Positions 10,792 through 23,048 of a DNA stretch of 64,000 bases are shown here, in pieces (the stretch's first letter is position 1; the number at the start of each line of letters is the position of its first letter). The notes under the pieces were generated by a model, which did not search any database, was not told where the DNA came from, and worked only from the letters and a program-made list of their open reading frames with translations. Source of the DNA: Henckelia pumila (Eukaryota > Streptophyta > Magnoliopsida > Lamiales > Gesneriaceae); assembly GCF_033568475.1 (NCBI RefSeq), contig NC_133123.1:132590930-132654929 (forward strand). Reading direction: 5' to 3'. The translations under genes and the position numbers were made by a program.

Positions 10792-12139
10792 TGATAAGTG
10801 CATTTTGTGCACGTAATTTGTGTTGATATTATTGGATAATTGCTTGGTTTCGAGCTGTATTATGTGGAAGATGTTGTTGTTTTTGTGGATGTCAGGAATT
10901 ACAGGAAATAATGAAAGTATGATAAAAGAAATCATAGAAGTCAAGTAAAGAGCGAAGTAAGCGAAGATGGTTCGTAGTTTGAAGAAATTTGGACAGACGA
11001 CTATGCGCGCCCGCGCCTGTAGTGGAGCGCCCGCGCGTCAACAGAAGTGATTCAACAATTTATCCACAGGAGACTATGCGCGCCCGCGCCTGTTGTTGTG
11101 CGCCCGCGCGTCGGAGTCTGTATTACGAAGTGCTGTGTTTAATTTTGGGAAATTTTGGATACTTTTGGAAGGTGTTTGGACGAATCTTAAGGGTATATTT
11201 TAAGGATTTTTTTTAGACCTAAGGAGGCGGCGGCTATTATACAAAAAATTATCTTGAGAGAAAAGTTGAAAAGGTTTTCGATCGAGATTTGGAGTTGTTT
11301 GGAACGAAGACGAAGACTTTTCGACCGGACACGGAAGAAAGACTTCGGATTTGTTATCTTTACTTTATTTTTTTTCTTTTGAGATTGAATTATGTTTGAA
11401 TTTTTGAATAGGATTTATATTTTTATGAATTTTATTATGAACTAAACTTTTTAAGTCTAGAGGTAGATGTAGCCTGGTCAAGACATATTTATGAATGGTT
11501 GATTTTTATGAATGAATTCTTCTAAATTAATTGTAATTTTAGGTTTGATAGTATTTTCAATTTACTGGCCATAAATTGATTTGTCATATTTATTCAGAAT
11601 CCGGAACTCGGGAGAGGGGATTTAGAATAGGATCAATAGAATTCACACTGTTAATTGTTTATTTGACTCGGGAGAGCTCATAACTTTAATAGAACTTAAA
11701 AAGAACATTGTTTCACACATATCATTACAAGTAGATTTTGTATAGGGATATTGAAATCGATCTGTAATTGATACATTCTATTTGATACTCGGGAGAGGGA
11801 AATAGTATAATCTATGTGTTCTTGGTTATTAGTTTACATGAATTCATGAAAATAGATTGATTGAGATTAAATATAGTTGAGACCAGGTGAAATCAAACCT
11901 CTAGACTATTTTCCTTTGATTGATAATCTTTACAGGATAGTGTTTGTGTGCGTTTATCATTTTTCAATATTTATTTACTTTGTCATCAACTCTTTAAAGT
12001 GTAATTTTCTAAATAAAATTAAGACTATTATAATTGCAAGTATTGAATATTTTCAAATTATTCCCTGTGGGATCGACACTCTATTTTTCACTTTACTAAA
12101 ACTTGACACTCGTACGCTTGCGAGTAATTTTTCACAACA
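10792..12139 (+). repeat. Athila 3' LTR
   Basis: 1348 bp, about 12 single-base differences from the 5' LTR and no indel. It carries the same two CpG modules (73-bp step) near 11000-11115. Ends TTTTTCACAACA before the duplicated ACACT (12140-12144). Confidence 0.94.
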
Positions 12140-12720
12140 ACACTGCCAAATGATACTACTATCATTAAAGTGCTCTAAAAGCCTTAACTAAGCTATTGCA
12201 TACTCCTAAATATTCATAGAAAGCAAAAGCTATACCTTCATCCATCGTTAGCCCTTTGATGTCGATGCCTCCCGAACTTGGGCACAACTCCGCTACGATT
12301 TCTGAACGCCTCGCCGACCGCCGGGTCAAGCCTAGGAAGGCTAGAACAACTCGAATAGACTAGAAAGGAGAGGAAAATACTCGAAATTGGAAATTGGAAA
12401 TAAAGCCTCGGCCCTCTATTTATAGACAACGATCGGAGCTTCCGATCCTCGATCGGAACGTCCGAACCTCGATCGGAACGTCCGATCCTGCCATCGGAGC
12501 TTCCGAAGATCCTGATCTGCCACGTGTCAAAATATCACTTGTTGACTCCAGATAGGGGTGATCGGAGCTTCCGATCTTGCCACACGTCATGCCTGACGTA
12601 ATACCATCGGAGCTTCCGATCCTGTTCGGAACTTTCGAACTCACCTTCGGAGCTTTCGAACTCTATCCAAGTAATTATGATTAATTCCTTAATTACTGAT
12701 TTTGGTTACGGGCTACTACA
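12140..12720 (-). mobile_element. Inverted LTR of family A, proximal part with TATA box and palindromes
   Basis: On the minus strand this starts TGTAGTAGCCCGTAACC at 12720, the same start as the family A 3' LTR at 15795. It holds several palindromes of the type GATCGGAAGCTCCGATC (about 12430-12660) directly upstream of a minus-strand TATA box CTATAAATAG (12425-12416). It abuts A's pol sequence at 12721 without a polypurine tract, so it is an insertion into A's pol in opposite orientation, not A's own LTR. It differs clearly from the plus-strand copy, with indels, so it is older than the Athila insertion it received. Confidence 0.88.
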
Positions 12721-15661
12721 TCTATGCAGTTGATTTGTCCGCTGAGAGCATTGGGATAGAGAGTATTCCTGTTGTAGATGAATTCCCAGATGTTTTTCCT
12801 GATGAGATTCCGGGTTTTCCTCCTGTTAGGGAAGTCGAGTTTGGCATAGAGTTGATGCCGGGTACTTCACCTATTTCTCGAGCACCGTATCGTCTGGCTC
12901 CATCAGAGATGCGTGAGTTGAAGAATAAGCTACAGGATCTTTTGGACAAGGGGTACATTCGTCCTAGTGTATCTCTTTGGGGAGCTCCTGTTCTTTTTGT
13001 AAAGAAGAAGGATGGGTCGATGCGGCTGTGCATTGACTATAGACAGCTGAATCGTGATACAGTGAAGAACAAGTATCTGTTGTCTCGCATTGATGACTTG
13101 TTTGATCAGCTGCAGGGTACTTCTATTTACTCCAAGATTGACTTGAGATCTGAGTATCATCAGTTGAGAGTCCGTGATCAGGACGTAGCTAAGACTGCAT
13201 TCCGTACTCGCTATGGGCATTACGAGTTCCTAGTGATGCCATTTGGTTTGACTAATGCGCCGGCTATATTCATGGATCTGATGAACCGTGTCTTCAGGGA
13301 GTATTTGGACAAGTTTGTCGTGGTATTCATTGACGACATCTTTGTGTATTCGCGTAATACGGAAGAGCATGTTTCTCACTTGCGGTTGGTACTGCAGACT
13401 CTTCGAGATGAGCAGTTGTACGCCAAGTTGAGCAAGTGTGAGTTCTGGGTGGATCGAGTGGCCTTTCTTGGTCATATCATATCCAGGGAGGGGATTTCTG
13501 TTGATCCAAGCAAGATTGAGGCGGTGCTTAATTGGTCACGTCCGACGACGGTTGCTGAGATCCGTAGTTTTCTGGGTCTAGCAGGTTATTATCATCGCTT
13601 CATTCTGAACTTCTCTCAGCTAGCTCGACCTTTGACGCAGCTTACCGGCAAGGGTGTGGATTTCGAGTGGTCCTCCGAGTGTGAGGAAAATTTCTGTGAG
13701 CTTCGATGGCGGTTGACTTCTGCGCCGGTGTTGGCATTACCGTCAGGATCTGGAGGGTATGTGGTATACACTGATGCTTCTCTTCAGGGGTTAGGTTGTG
13801 TCCTGACTCAGAATGGGCATGTGATCGCATATGCTTCTAGACAGTTGAAGCTTCACGAGGACAACTACCCAGTCCATGATTTGGAATTGGCAGACATTGT
13901 GTTCGCTTTGAAGATCTGGCGTCATTATCTGTATGACGAGAAATTTGAGATCTTTACCGACCACAAGAGTCTCAAGTATTTGTTCACTCAGGCGGAGTTG
14001 AACATGAGGCAGAGACGTTGGATGAACTTGCTTAAGGACTATGATTGCGAGATTAAGTACCATCCGGGAGCTGCTAATCTCACCGCCGATGCATTGAGTC
14101 GCAAGGTGCGACTATCCGCACTTCAGACTTATTCGATGTCTAGTGCGATCAGTGACTGTTGTACTTCGGGTTATACCTTCAAGCATAAGAAAGGTATGCA
14201 GAGTATCCAGATGTTTGCGATATTATCTGAGCCAGCTTTGTATTCGCGGATTCGAGATGCTCAGATGTCTGATTCGAAGACCCAGCGTTTGGCTCGTCTA
14301 GCTAACGAGGGTAGCTCGTCTGGATTTCATTATCAGTCAGATGGATTTCTGTGTTTATCTGGTAGACTTGTGATTCCGCAGGATGCAGAGTTGCGAGAGA
14401 AGATCTTGTCTCAGGCGCATCGCACTAAGTTGAGTATTCATCCTGGGAGCAACAAGATATACAAGGATCTACGTACTCGTTTCTGGTGGAAGGGAATGAA
14501 ACTCAGTGTTTATCAGTTTGTTTCGAGATGTTTGGTGTGTCAACAGGTCAAGGCAGAGCACCGACGACCTGGAGAATTGCTTCACAGTCTGCCTATTCCT
14601 GAATGGAAATAGGTGTTTATCACAATGGACTTTGTGACCCATTTGCCGGTATCCCCAAGGAACTGTGATGCTATCTAGTTTGTGGTGGACCGACTCACCA
14701 ATTCAGCGCATTTCATTGCCTATAGCCGGGAGTACAATGTGGATCGTATGACTCGGTTGTACATTCAGGAGATCGTTCGACTTCATGGAGTGCCTGTGAG
14801 CATTGTCAGCGATCGGGACCCCAGGTTTACTTCTGGATTCTGGGGGAGTGTTCAGCGTGCGATGGGCACTACTCTCAGTTTGAGTACTGCCTATCATCCG
14901 GAGACTGATGGTCAGTCAGAGCGCACTATCCTACTTTGGAGGATATGCTTAGAGCGTCCGTCATGGATTTTGGTTCAGCCTGGCAGGATCATTTGTCATT
15001 GATCGAGTTCGCGTACAACAACAGCTATCATACTAGTATTGGGATGACACCTTTTGAGGCGTTGTACGGACGACGTTGTCGTACTCTACTCTTCTGGGAA
15101 GAAGTGGGGGAGAGACAGGCTGAGGGACCGGAGTTTATCCAACAGGCGGTAGACATTGTTGATCAGATCAAGAAACGGATTAATACTGCACAGGATCGTC
15201 AGGCCAGCTATGCTAATACTAAGCGTAGGCCTTTGCAGTTCGATGTCGGGGAGAAAGTGTTTCTGAGAGTGTCACCTTTTCGCAAAATTCTCAGATTTGT
15301 CCTTAAGAGCAAGTTGTCTCCCAGATTTATCGGTCCGTTTGAGATCTTGGAGAGCATTGGCGATTTGGCTTATCGACTAGCTTTGCCACCACATCTTTCC
15401 AGTATTCACGACGTGTTCAACGTATCTCTGTTGCGACGATATGTGGCGGATGAGTCCCATATTTTGCAACGGTCTGAGGTTCAGGTGAGCAAGTATTTGA
15501 CCTATGTTGAGAAACCTATTCGTATCCTGGATTATAAGGATAAGGTTTTGCGGAACAAAGTCATTCCTTTGGTTTTAGTTCAGTGGAAGCGCCGAGGCAC
15601 TGAGGAAACTACTTGGGAGCTTGAGGACAGGATGCATGAAGACCATCCTGAGTTTTTTTGA
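12721..15661 (+). pseudogene. Element A (Tekay/Del-type) pol remnant: RT, RNase H, integrase, chromodomain-like tail
   Basis: The coding sense starts abruptly at the inverted LTR, so gag, protease and the first part of pol are missing (left of the window). The RT includes CIDYRQLN, a damaged DLRSEYHQL (Gly expected where Glu stands) and catalytic FIDD. RNase H follows, with [11 protein letters not shown] and [10 protein letters not shown]. The frame meets TAG at 14610-14612 and TAG at 14676-14678, both at sites where family members have Trp (TGG), then a net -1 frameshift near 14929 in the integrase core. The last part (frame of 14936) ends at TGA 15659-15661 with a chromodomain-like tail rich in Trp and acidic residues. 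Domain order and this tail place it in the chromovirus Tekay/Del group. It is inactive. Confidence 0.9.
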
Positions 15662-15794
15662 TTTCATTCTTAAGTTGTATTCAGTTGCAAACTCAGTAAA
15701 CGTTTGATTTGAATAAAGAATGTTTTTGATTTTTGTATTACATTCAATACTTAAGATCTGATTTCGAGGACGAAATATCTTAAGTGGGGAAGAA
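15662..15794 (+). promoter_or_regulatory. Element A 3' untranslated tail and polypurine tract
   Basis: It holds GATTTCGAGGACGAA (15760-15774) and the purine tract AAGTGGGGAAGAA (15782-15794) directly before the LTR. The same motif precedes the tract in elements B and D. Confidence 0.82.
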
Positions 15795-15911
15795 TGTAGT
15801 AGCCCGTAACCAAAATTAGTAATTAAGGAATTAATCACAATTACTTGGGAATGGTTCGGAAGCTCCGAAGGAGCGATCAGAAGCTCCGATCGAATTACGT
15901 CAGGCATGACG
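15795..15911 (+). repeat. Element A 3' LTR, first part (split by element B)
   Basis: Starts TGTAGTAGCCCGTAACC and runs through two GATCGGAAGCTCCGATC-like palindromes to GGCATGACG, where element B begins. It resumes at 25156-25157; the inverted copy at 12560-12600 shows the uninterrupted sequence. Confidence 0.9.
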
Positions 15912-18019
15912 TGTAAGGCCCGGGATTATTTAATTTTAATCCGAGAATATTGAATTTGGGAATATTTAGAGTTTAGAATTAAATTCTAATATTCTTAAAT
16001 TGAAAAGGATTGAAATTGAATTAAATCGCTTTTCCGGGGACTGAATTGCAAATAATCAAAAGTTCAGGGACTAAACTGCAAATATGCTTATATTTATCTC
16101 CTCTTCACGTGTATCATCAGATGAAAAGAAAAGAAAGGCAGAGAAACACAGCTAAAAGGTTCCAAACGCCATTTTCATTGTTTTCATTCCGCAAAAGCTT
16201 CGATAACTCGCGATCTGGTAGTCAGAAATTCGAAAGAAATATATATCTACGATCACCGCTCCGAGACCTTCGTTTTGGTACAAGTTTCATTCACTTTTCT
16301 CAGATTTTATTTTTATGTTGAAGATGGAAATTTATGATTTTAAGATATATGCGTATATCAGCTGTACCGATCGTGTATTCGCAGACGGTTCGGAAAAAGA
16401 CTGTCGTTCGGATTTCTTATGATTTTAAGAAGAAAATATTCGAACCCTACACTATGTGATTGTGATGTTTTTGATGGGATTGAGTGGATATGATGAGTTA
16501 TCTTGATTGGTATATTGATTTGGATATTGTTTGGATTGCCGGTTTATAGTCGTTACGCCGTCGATTCGCAAAATGTCAAGACTTTGATATTCTTGATTCA
16601 AAGAAGCAAAGTTGAGTTGCATCTGATCTTGTTAGCTATTTGATATGTTCTTTCTCAGCTTTCAATCGAAGATTGACGACTCGAGAGTTCCGATTTGACT
16701 CGAGAAGAAGTTGAAGCAAGGTTTGCTAGCATTGCATTTGAGATTAAGTTGAGAAATTGAGCAACCTTTTGATATGCTTTATCATTGATGTCATTGTAGA
16801 CTTGAAGTACTTTCAGACGTGCTATTGAAAGGTATAAATGACAGCTAATCCAGATGGGATAGAACACTCGAAATAGCTATCGTTTCGAGTATTCCCTTGT
16901 TAATCACATACTTAATTGTTTATATGTTTTATGTGATTAGATGTTTTACTCGCTTTGCTTGCTTATGTGATTAGTTGTTCAAGATGTTTTATAGCCTTTA
17001 ATGCATACAGTATATGTTGCATTCATCTTGAACTCCAGCCTAATAAGCACAGAGGGTTCAAAGCCTATAGTGCATATGACGTTTGGCGGATTGTAGTTGA
17101 GTGGCATGGATTGCAGCCTTCGCTTTCAGAGCCAGAAGACTCTCTATAATTGCACCAAAGTCAGAGGATTAAAATACTTGATGCCGCCTCGATTGGGAGT
17201 GTCGGTGGTTTGATAGTTATTTTATTCCTCGGGATCCCAAAGAACCAAGCCTTTGATAGCAGTTTTGATAGCCTATTCTTCAAACATGCATTGCATGTAT
17301 GTTATAGCATTAGATGAGATGCTATCTTTATTGCATGTTATGTTGTTTATACTGGGATTTTATTCTCACCGGAGTTATTCGGCTATTTCTTTGTTTTGTA
17401 TGTGTGCATGGCAATAGGTGGGGCAGGAGCTAGTCATAAAAGACAAGGATAGCTCAAGATAGAAGCATAGCAAGTGAGGACACGAGTTTTAGTAGCAAGA
17501 CATGTATTTTGAGTTGTTAAACCATGCGAGAAATAATACAAGAACTTTGTATATTGTGGTTTGGAATACATGGTAGTTTATGTATCTTATGTTTAGAAGC
17601 TTGCAAGATATTATGAGATAGCATGTATCTTCTTTGGTAGCATGTATAAATGTTTATGTTTGATTTTTCCATACTTTGACAGCAGAAGTTTGACAGCAGA
17701 ATTCTCTGCATTTCGAGCTCGCTCGATCGGTTAAAGTTTACCGATCGAGCGAGGCCATTAATTGGCTTGGCAGAGGGAGCGAGTTTTGTTCTCGCTCGAT
17801 CGGTAGAATGTTACCGATCGAGCGAGGCCTCGAATTTGGAAACAGAGCTTTTGAGTATTTGAGCTCGCTCGATCGGCCAAGTTTTACCGATCGAGCGAGA
17901 CCCTTCTTTAAAAAAAAAATAAATTTTTAGCTCTTGTTTCTTTAATTCTTTTAAGTACTTGTTTAATTGTTAATTACAATAAATTGCCTTAAGATAAGAT
18001 TAGCAACCCGGGCCCCACA
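15912..18019 (+). repeat. Element B 5' LTR
   Basis: Begins TGTAAGGCCCGGG, ends CCCGGGCCCCACA. Three 13-14-bp-stem hairpins (17718-17899) lie near its 3' end, followed by an A/T run that may hold the core promoter. No protein-coding gene is credible in it. Confidence 0.93.
17718..17899 (+). repeat. Three CpG-rich hairpins in element B LTR, 73-bp step
   Basis: Hairpins start at 17718, 17791 and 17864. The first two have a perfect 14-bp stem (CTCGCTCGATCGGT with ACCGATCGAGCGAG) and an 8-nt loop; the third has a 13-bp stem and a 10-nt loop. Spacer sequences between them are unrelated to each other. The 3' LTR repeats the array at 24855-25036. Confidence 0.93.
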
Positions 18020-18024
18020 ACAGG

Positions 18025-18036
18025 TGGTATCAGAGC
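18025..18036 (+). promoter_or_regulatory. Element B primer-binding site, initiator tRNA-Met type
   Basis: TGGTATCAGAGC, 5 nt after the 5' LTR, is complementary to the 3' end of initiator tRNA-Met. The following 318 bp up to the gag start are AT-rich and hold no gene. Confidence 0.92.
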
Positions 18037-18354
18037 GTAAGTTTCTGGATTCAGATAAAAGTTGATAAGCGGGGTAGATTGAGTCTGTCTGATTGCTTGA
18101 TATTGCATAGGATTATATGTGGTATCTGATTATGTGCATTATATGTTAGCATGCTTAATATTGCACTAATTATGTGATTGCATGATTATATGTTTGCATT
18201 GCTACTGCATGCTATATATGCAAGTTGTATTCCAGATTATCCTCAGTCAGAACTTGAATTCTCGTGAGAATGCATGAGAATGCTTATCAGTAAAGGATGG
18301 AATAAATTGTTGTATATGATTTTGTTTTTGCACTAATCTGTTTGACAATCAGAT

Positions 18355-21300
18355 ATGCCTCCCCGTAAAGCACCGGCCATTAGACAGCCATTAATGGTTC
18401 CTCCAGCTGAACCAGTACCAGTACCACCGCCAGCTGTTGAACCTCAGAATGCACAGGGTAGTACATCTACTGACCCGTTGGATCCTACTGCTACTCCAAT
18501 GGAGACTTTACTGAAACGATTTCAGTCATTCCACCCGCCAACATTGAAAGGAACAGAAAACTCAGTGGATTGTGAGAATTGACTTGAAGATATTGAACAG
18601 CTGTTTGAGTCAATTGATTATACTGATGATCGTCGTATCCGACTGGTAATACATCAACTTCACGAAGTTGCCAAAAGTTGGTGGATTACTACAAATCGGG
18701 CATTAGAACAACGAGGTACGATTATCACCTGGACTGTCTTTAAAACTGAGTTCTATCAACGTTTCTTTCCAGTCTCCTACAGGAAGGATAAGGGTGTTGA
18801 ATTTGCCAATCTAAGGCAAGGCAATTTGAATATCGAAGATCATGTGGCCAAATTTTCAAGTCTTTTGAAGTTTGCTCCACATATAGCAGCAACTGATGAA
18901 GCAATGGCAGATCAGTTTATCAATGGCCTTAATCCGGATGTGTTTACATTGGTGAACAGTGGAAGACCTAATACTTTTGTTGATGCTTTGAACAAAGCTA
19001 AGGGATCAGAAGCAGGTATATTATGACAACGAGGAACACCGTTCATTCCCCAGCCATTTCCACAGCCTGTATCAGCATCAGTTCCACAGAATCCACCACA
19101 GTTTCAGCAACCATCTCCCAGATTTGAGGGAGGAAGCAGTGGCAGAAAGGATTCTCGTTTCAAGCCTAAAGGAAAACAGTTGAAACGGGCAGGTAGTAGT
19201 TCTTCCAGTTCTAGTGGACAGAGACAGTTTGGTACAGGTCAGAGAACTGGTGAATCAGGAGTGTTTTGTGGTAAGTGTGGTGGACGACATGCTATCGAAC
19301 AGTGCAGAGGTGTGTCAGGTAATTGCAATATTTGTCGCCAACCAGGTCACTATGCCAAAGTATGTCCTCAACGAGCTATGGGTGAAAGTTCTTCTCGACC
19401 AGCACCTCAAGCATAAAGACAATCAGTGCATTCATTCCAGCCTCAGCAACAGATTAGAGCAAGAGGAAGCCAGACTGTGACTCAACCTCCTAGACAACAG
19501 GCTCGAGTCTTTGCACTTACTGAGGAACAGGCACAGGCGGCACCTGACGATGTCATAGCAGGTAACTGCTCTATTTATGGTTATCCTGCCTATGTTTTGA
19601 TAGATACAGGTGCATCTCATACATTCATCTCTGAAAAATTTGTTATGATGCATGCTTTATCTTCTGAGCCATTGCCTACTGTTGTTTCTATTTCTTCGCC
19701 TTTGGGTGAAGGTATTATATCTGTTCGAATGATTCGAAACTGTGCTTTGCAATATGACGGAAATGTGATTGATATCGACTGTATAGTACTTGGATTATCA
19801 GATTTTGATTGTATTGTCGGTATAGACATGTTAACCAAGTACAGGGCGACTGTGGATTGTTTCCAGAAAGTGGTCAGATTTAGACCAGAAATGACATCAG
19901 AATGGAAATTCTACGGTAAGGGTTCTCGAGCCAAGATCCCTTTGATATCTGTGTTATCTATGACCCGTTTATTGCAGAGAGGGGCGGAAGGATTTTTGAT
20001 TTATGCAATCGATGTGTTGAAATCCAGTCCAGCAGTAACAGATATTCCAGTTGTGAATGAATTTGCGGATATATTTCCTGATTAAATTCCTGGTTTACCT
20101 CCAGTCCGAGAGATAGATTTCAGTATTGATTTAATGTCAGGTACGCAACCAATATCCAAAGCTCCTTACAGAATGGCACCTATTGAATTGAAGGAGTTGA
20201 AGGATCAACTGGAAGATTTGTTAGCCAAGGGGTACATTAGACCGAGTGTTTCACCTTGGGGCGCTCCGGTACTGTTTGTACGAAAGAAAGATGGTTCCAT
20301 GCGCTTATGCATGGATTATCGGCAACTGAATAAGGTAACCATCAAGAATAAATATCCACTGCCTAGAATATATGATTTGTTTGATCAGCTACAGGGTTCA
20401 GCTATCTATTCTAAGATTGATTTACGATCTGGATATCATCAACTGAGAGTACGAGATGAAGATATTCCTAAAACTTCTTTCAGAACAAGGTATGGACATT
20501 ATGAATTCATCGTCATGCCTTTTGGTTTAACCAATGCTCCTGAAGTATTTATGGGATTGATGAATCGGGTATTTCAGAAATACTTGGATGACTTTGTCAT
20601 TATTTTTATCGATGATATCTTGATCTATTCCAAGAATGTACATGATCATGCTGAACATCTCAGAATCATTTTACAGACATTGAGAAATGAGAAATTATAT
20701 GCCAAATTGTCGAAATGTGAATTTTGGTTGCAGAAAGTTGTGTTTCTTGGGCATATTATTTCAGGTGATGGGATTTCAGTAGATCCAAGCAAGGTCGAGG
20801 CTGTCCTGAATTGGCCTAGACCTACATCAGTGCCAGAAATATGTAGTTTTATGGGCTTAGCAGGTTATTATAGACGATTTATTCGAGATTTTTCCAGCAT
20901 TGCAAAGCCTATTACGCAATTAACTCAGAAAAATAAGCCGTATGTCTGGACTGAAGCTTGTGAAACTAGTTTCTTGGAGTTGAAGAAAAGACTTACAAGT
21001 GCACCTGTCTTGACGATTCCATCAGGTACGGGTGATTTTGTTGTATATTGTGATGCTTCTCACAAGGGTTTGGGTTGTGTGCTTATGCAGAAAGGTCATG
21101 TTATCGCCTATGCTTCACGACAGTTAAAGCCACACGAGACTCGATATCCTATCCATGATTTGGAGCTTGCCGCTATTGTCTTTGCATTGAAAATATGGCG
21201 ACATTATCTATATGGTGAGAAGTTTGAAATCTTTTCGGATCACAAAAGTTTGAAATATCTGTTTTCGCAATCAGAATTGAATATGAGACAACGTAGATGG

Positions 21301-22938
21301 CTTGACTTATTGAAAGATTTCGATTGCGAGATTAAATATTATCCAGGAAAATCTAATGCAGCTGCAGACGCCTTAAGTAGAAAGGTATGTTCTTTATCCT
21401 TGTCTACGATAGGTGTATCTCAATTGGTGGAAGATTGTTGTATTTCTGGATTAGTATTTGCAACAGATATGCTACCGATCCGTGTTTGTGCTATAAACGT
21501 CGAGCCAGAACTTTTGATACGAATCAAAGAAGCACAGAAAGAGGATCAGAATATTCAGAATTCTATTGCTATGGTCAGATCTGGACATAAATCTGAATAT
21601 TAGGTCAGTGCTGATGAGGTTTTATATGTGAATAACAGACTTGTTGTTCCAGATGTTTCAGCTTTGAAATAGCAAATATTGAAAGAGGCTCACAGCAGTC
21701 GATTTAGTATTCATCCTGGTGGCAGAAAAATGTATAATGATCTGAAAATGCAGTATAGGTGGAAACAGATGAAGTCAGATGTGACCGAATTTGTATCCAA
21801 ATGTTTGAATTGCCAACAGGTGAAAGCTCAACGGAAGAAGCCAGGTGGTCTATTGCATAGTTTATCAGTTCCAGAATGGAAATGGGATCACATTTCCATG
21901 GATTTCGTTACACAGCTACCATGTTCATCCAGAGGGTATGATGCCATTTGGGTGATTATTGATCGTTTGACGAAATCAGCATGTTTTATTCCGTACAGAA
22001 TGACGTACAGACATGATCAGATGGCAGAGATTTACGTCAGAAAAGTGGTAAGATTACATGGTGTGCCTAAATCTATTGTTTCAGATCGAGACCCTAGATT
22101 TACATCACACTTTTGGCATAGCTTGCAACAAGCTCTTGGTACTCAATTGCATCTGAATACAGCATATCATCCTCAAACAGACGGATAGTCAGAGCGGACT
22201 ATCCAGACACTTGAGGATATGTTACGAGCTGTAGTACTAGATTTTGGTACTAGTTGGCAAGATTCATTACCACTTTCAGAATTCTCTTATAATAACAGCT
22301 ATCAGACTAGCATTGTGATGGCTCCTTTTGAAGCATTGTACGGAAAGAAATGCAGATCACCATTGTATTGGGATGATATCTCAGACGTACCAGATGTTGG
22401 GCCAGATATGATCCGAGAAATGACATAGAAAGTGAAGCTTATACAGAAACGAATGAAAACAGCTCAAGACAGACAAGCAAAATATGCAAATATCAGACGA
22501 CGACCTCTATCTTTTGATCAGGGAGACAGAGTTTTCTTGAAGATTTCCCCGTTTAGAGGTACAGCCAGATTTGGCAAGAGAGGAAAGTTATCTCCGCGTT
22601 TTATTGGTCCATACGAGATCATCGAGAAGATAGGCGATCTTGCTTATCGACTCGCTCTTCCTCCATCTTTGTCTGGTATTCATGACGTATTTCATGTCTC
22701 TATGCTGCGAAAGTATTAGCCTGATCCTTCCCATATTCTCCAGCCTGATGAAGCTGAACTTGACGAGACTCTCAGTTATTTTGAGCAACCTATTCAGATT
22801 CTTGATCGCAAAGACAAACAGCTCAGAAACAAGACAATTCAGCTAGTCAAAGTTCAGTGGAGTCGACATGGCATCGAAGAAGCAACTTGGGAGACTGAGT
22901 CAGACATGAGACAGAGATTTCCAGAGTTATTTCATTGA
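18355..22938 (+). pseudogene. Element B gag-pol polyprotein with nine in-frame stops and no frameshift
   Basis: One continuous frame of about 1527 codons from ATG 18355 to TGA 22936-22938. Order: gag (about codons 60-220), zinc knuckle CX2CX4HX4C (CNICRQPGHYAKVC), protease with DTGAS, RT with FIDD, RNase H, integrase and a chromodomain-like C-terminus ending RFPELFH. Stops interrupt it at 18580, 19024, 19414, 20083, 21601, 21670, 22186, 22426 and 22717 (first base of each). Several fit single transitions, such as TGG to TGA at 18580, CGA to TGA at 19024 and CAG to TAG at 22186. The domain sequences are otherwise well kept. In life such a polyprotein makes the particle, copies the RNA and integrates it; the chromodomain steers it to heterochromatin. 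Confidence 0.93.
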
Positions 22939-23010
22939 TGTGAGTTCTTATTCTGCTTTATGTTATTCATTCTCTTATGTGTATACAGATTGTCTATACA
23001 GCTTGCTTAT

Positions 23011-23048
23011 GATTTCGAGGACGAACTCATGTCTTAGTGGGGGAGAGA
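23011..23048 (+). promoter_or_regulatory. Element B pre-LTR motif and polypurine tract
   Basis: GATTTCGAGGACGAA (23011-23025) is followed by the purine tract AGTGGGGGAGAGA (23036-23048), which abuts the 3' LTR. Confidence 0.88.

Larger units (their letters stand above)
236..12139 (+). mobile_element. Athila-type Ty3/Gypsy LTR retrotransposon, complete, 11.9 kb
   Basis: This is a full-length element: two 1348-bp LTRs (236-1583, 10792-12139), a tRNA-Asp type primer-binding site, gag, a pol with protease, reverse transcriptase, RNase H and integrase, an extra 3' ORF in the env position, and a polypurine tract just before the 3' LTR. It is flanked by the perfect duplication ACACT. By eye the two LTRs differ at about 12 positions (0.9 percent) with no length change, so the insertion is recent. 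Coding lesions (gag frameshift and stop, protease active-site change) suggest that it cannot move by itself now. The order gag-pol-extra ORF and the Asp primer site are those of the Athila lineage. Confidence 0.95.

Noticed and set aside
16046-16321. Frame in element B LTR, also present at 23183
   Set aside because: Repeated only because the LTR is repeated; it has no homology and different lengths in the two copies.
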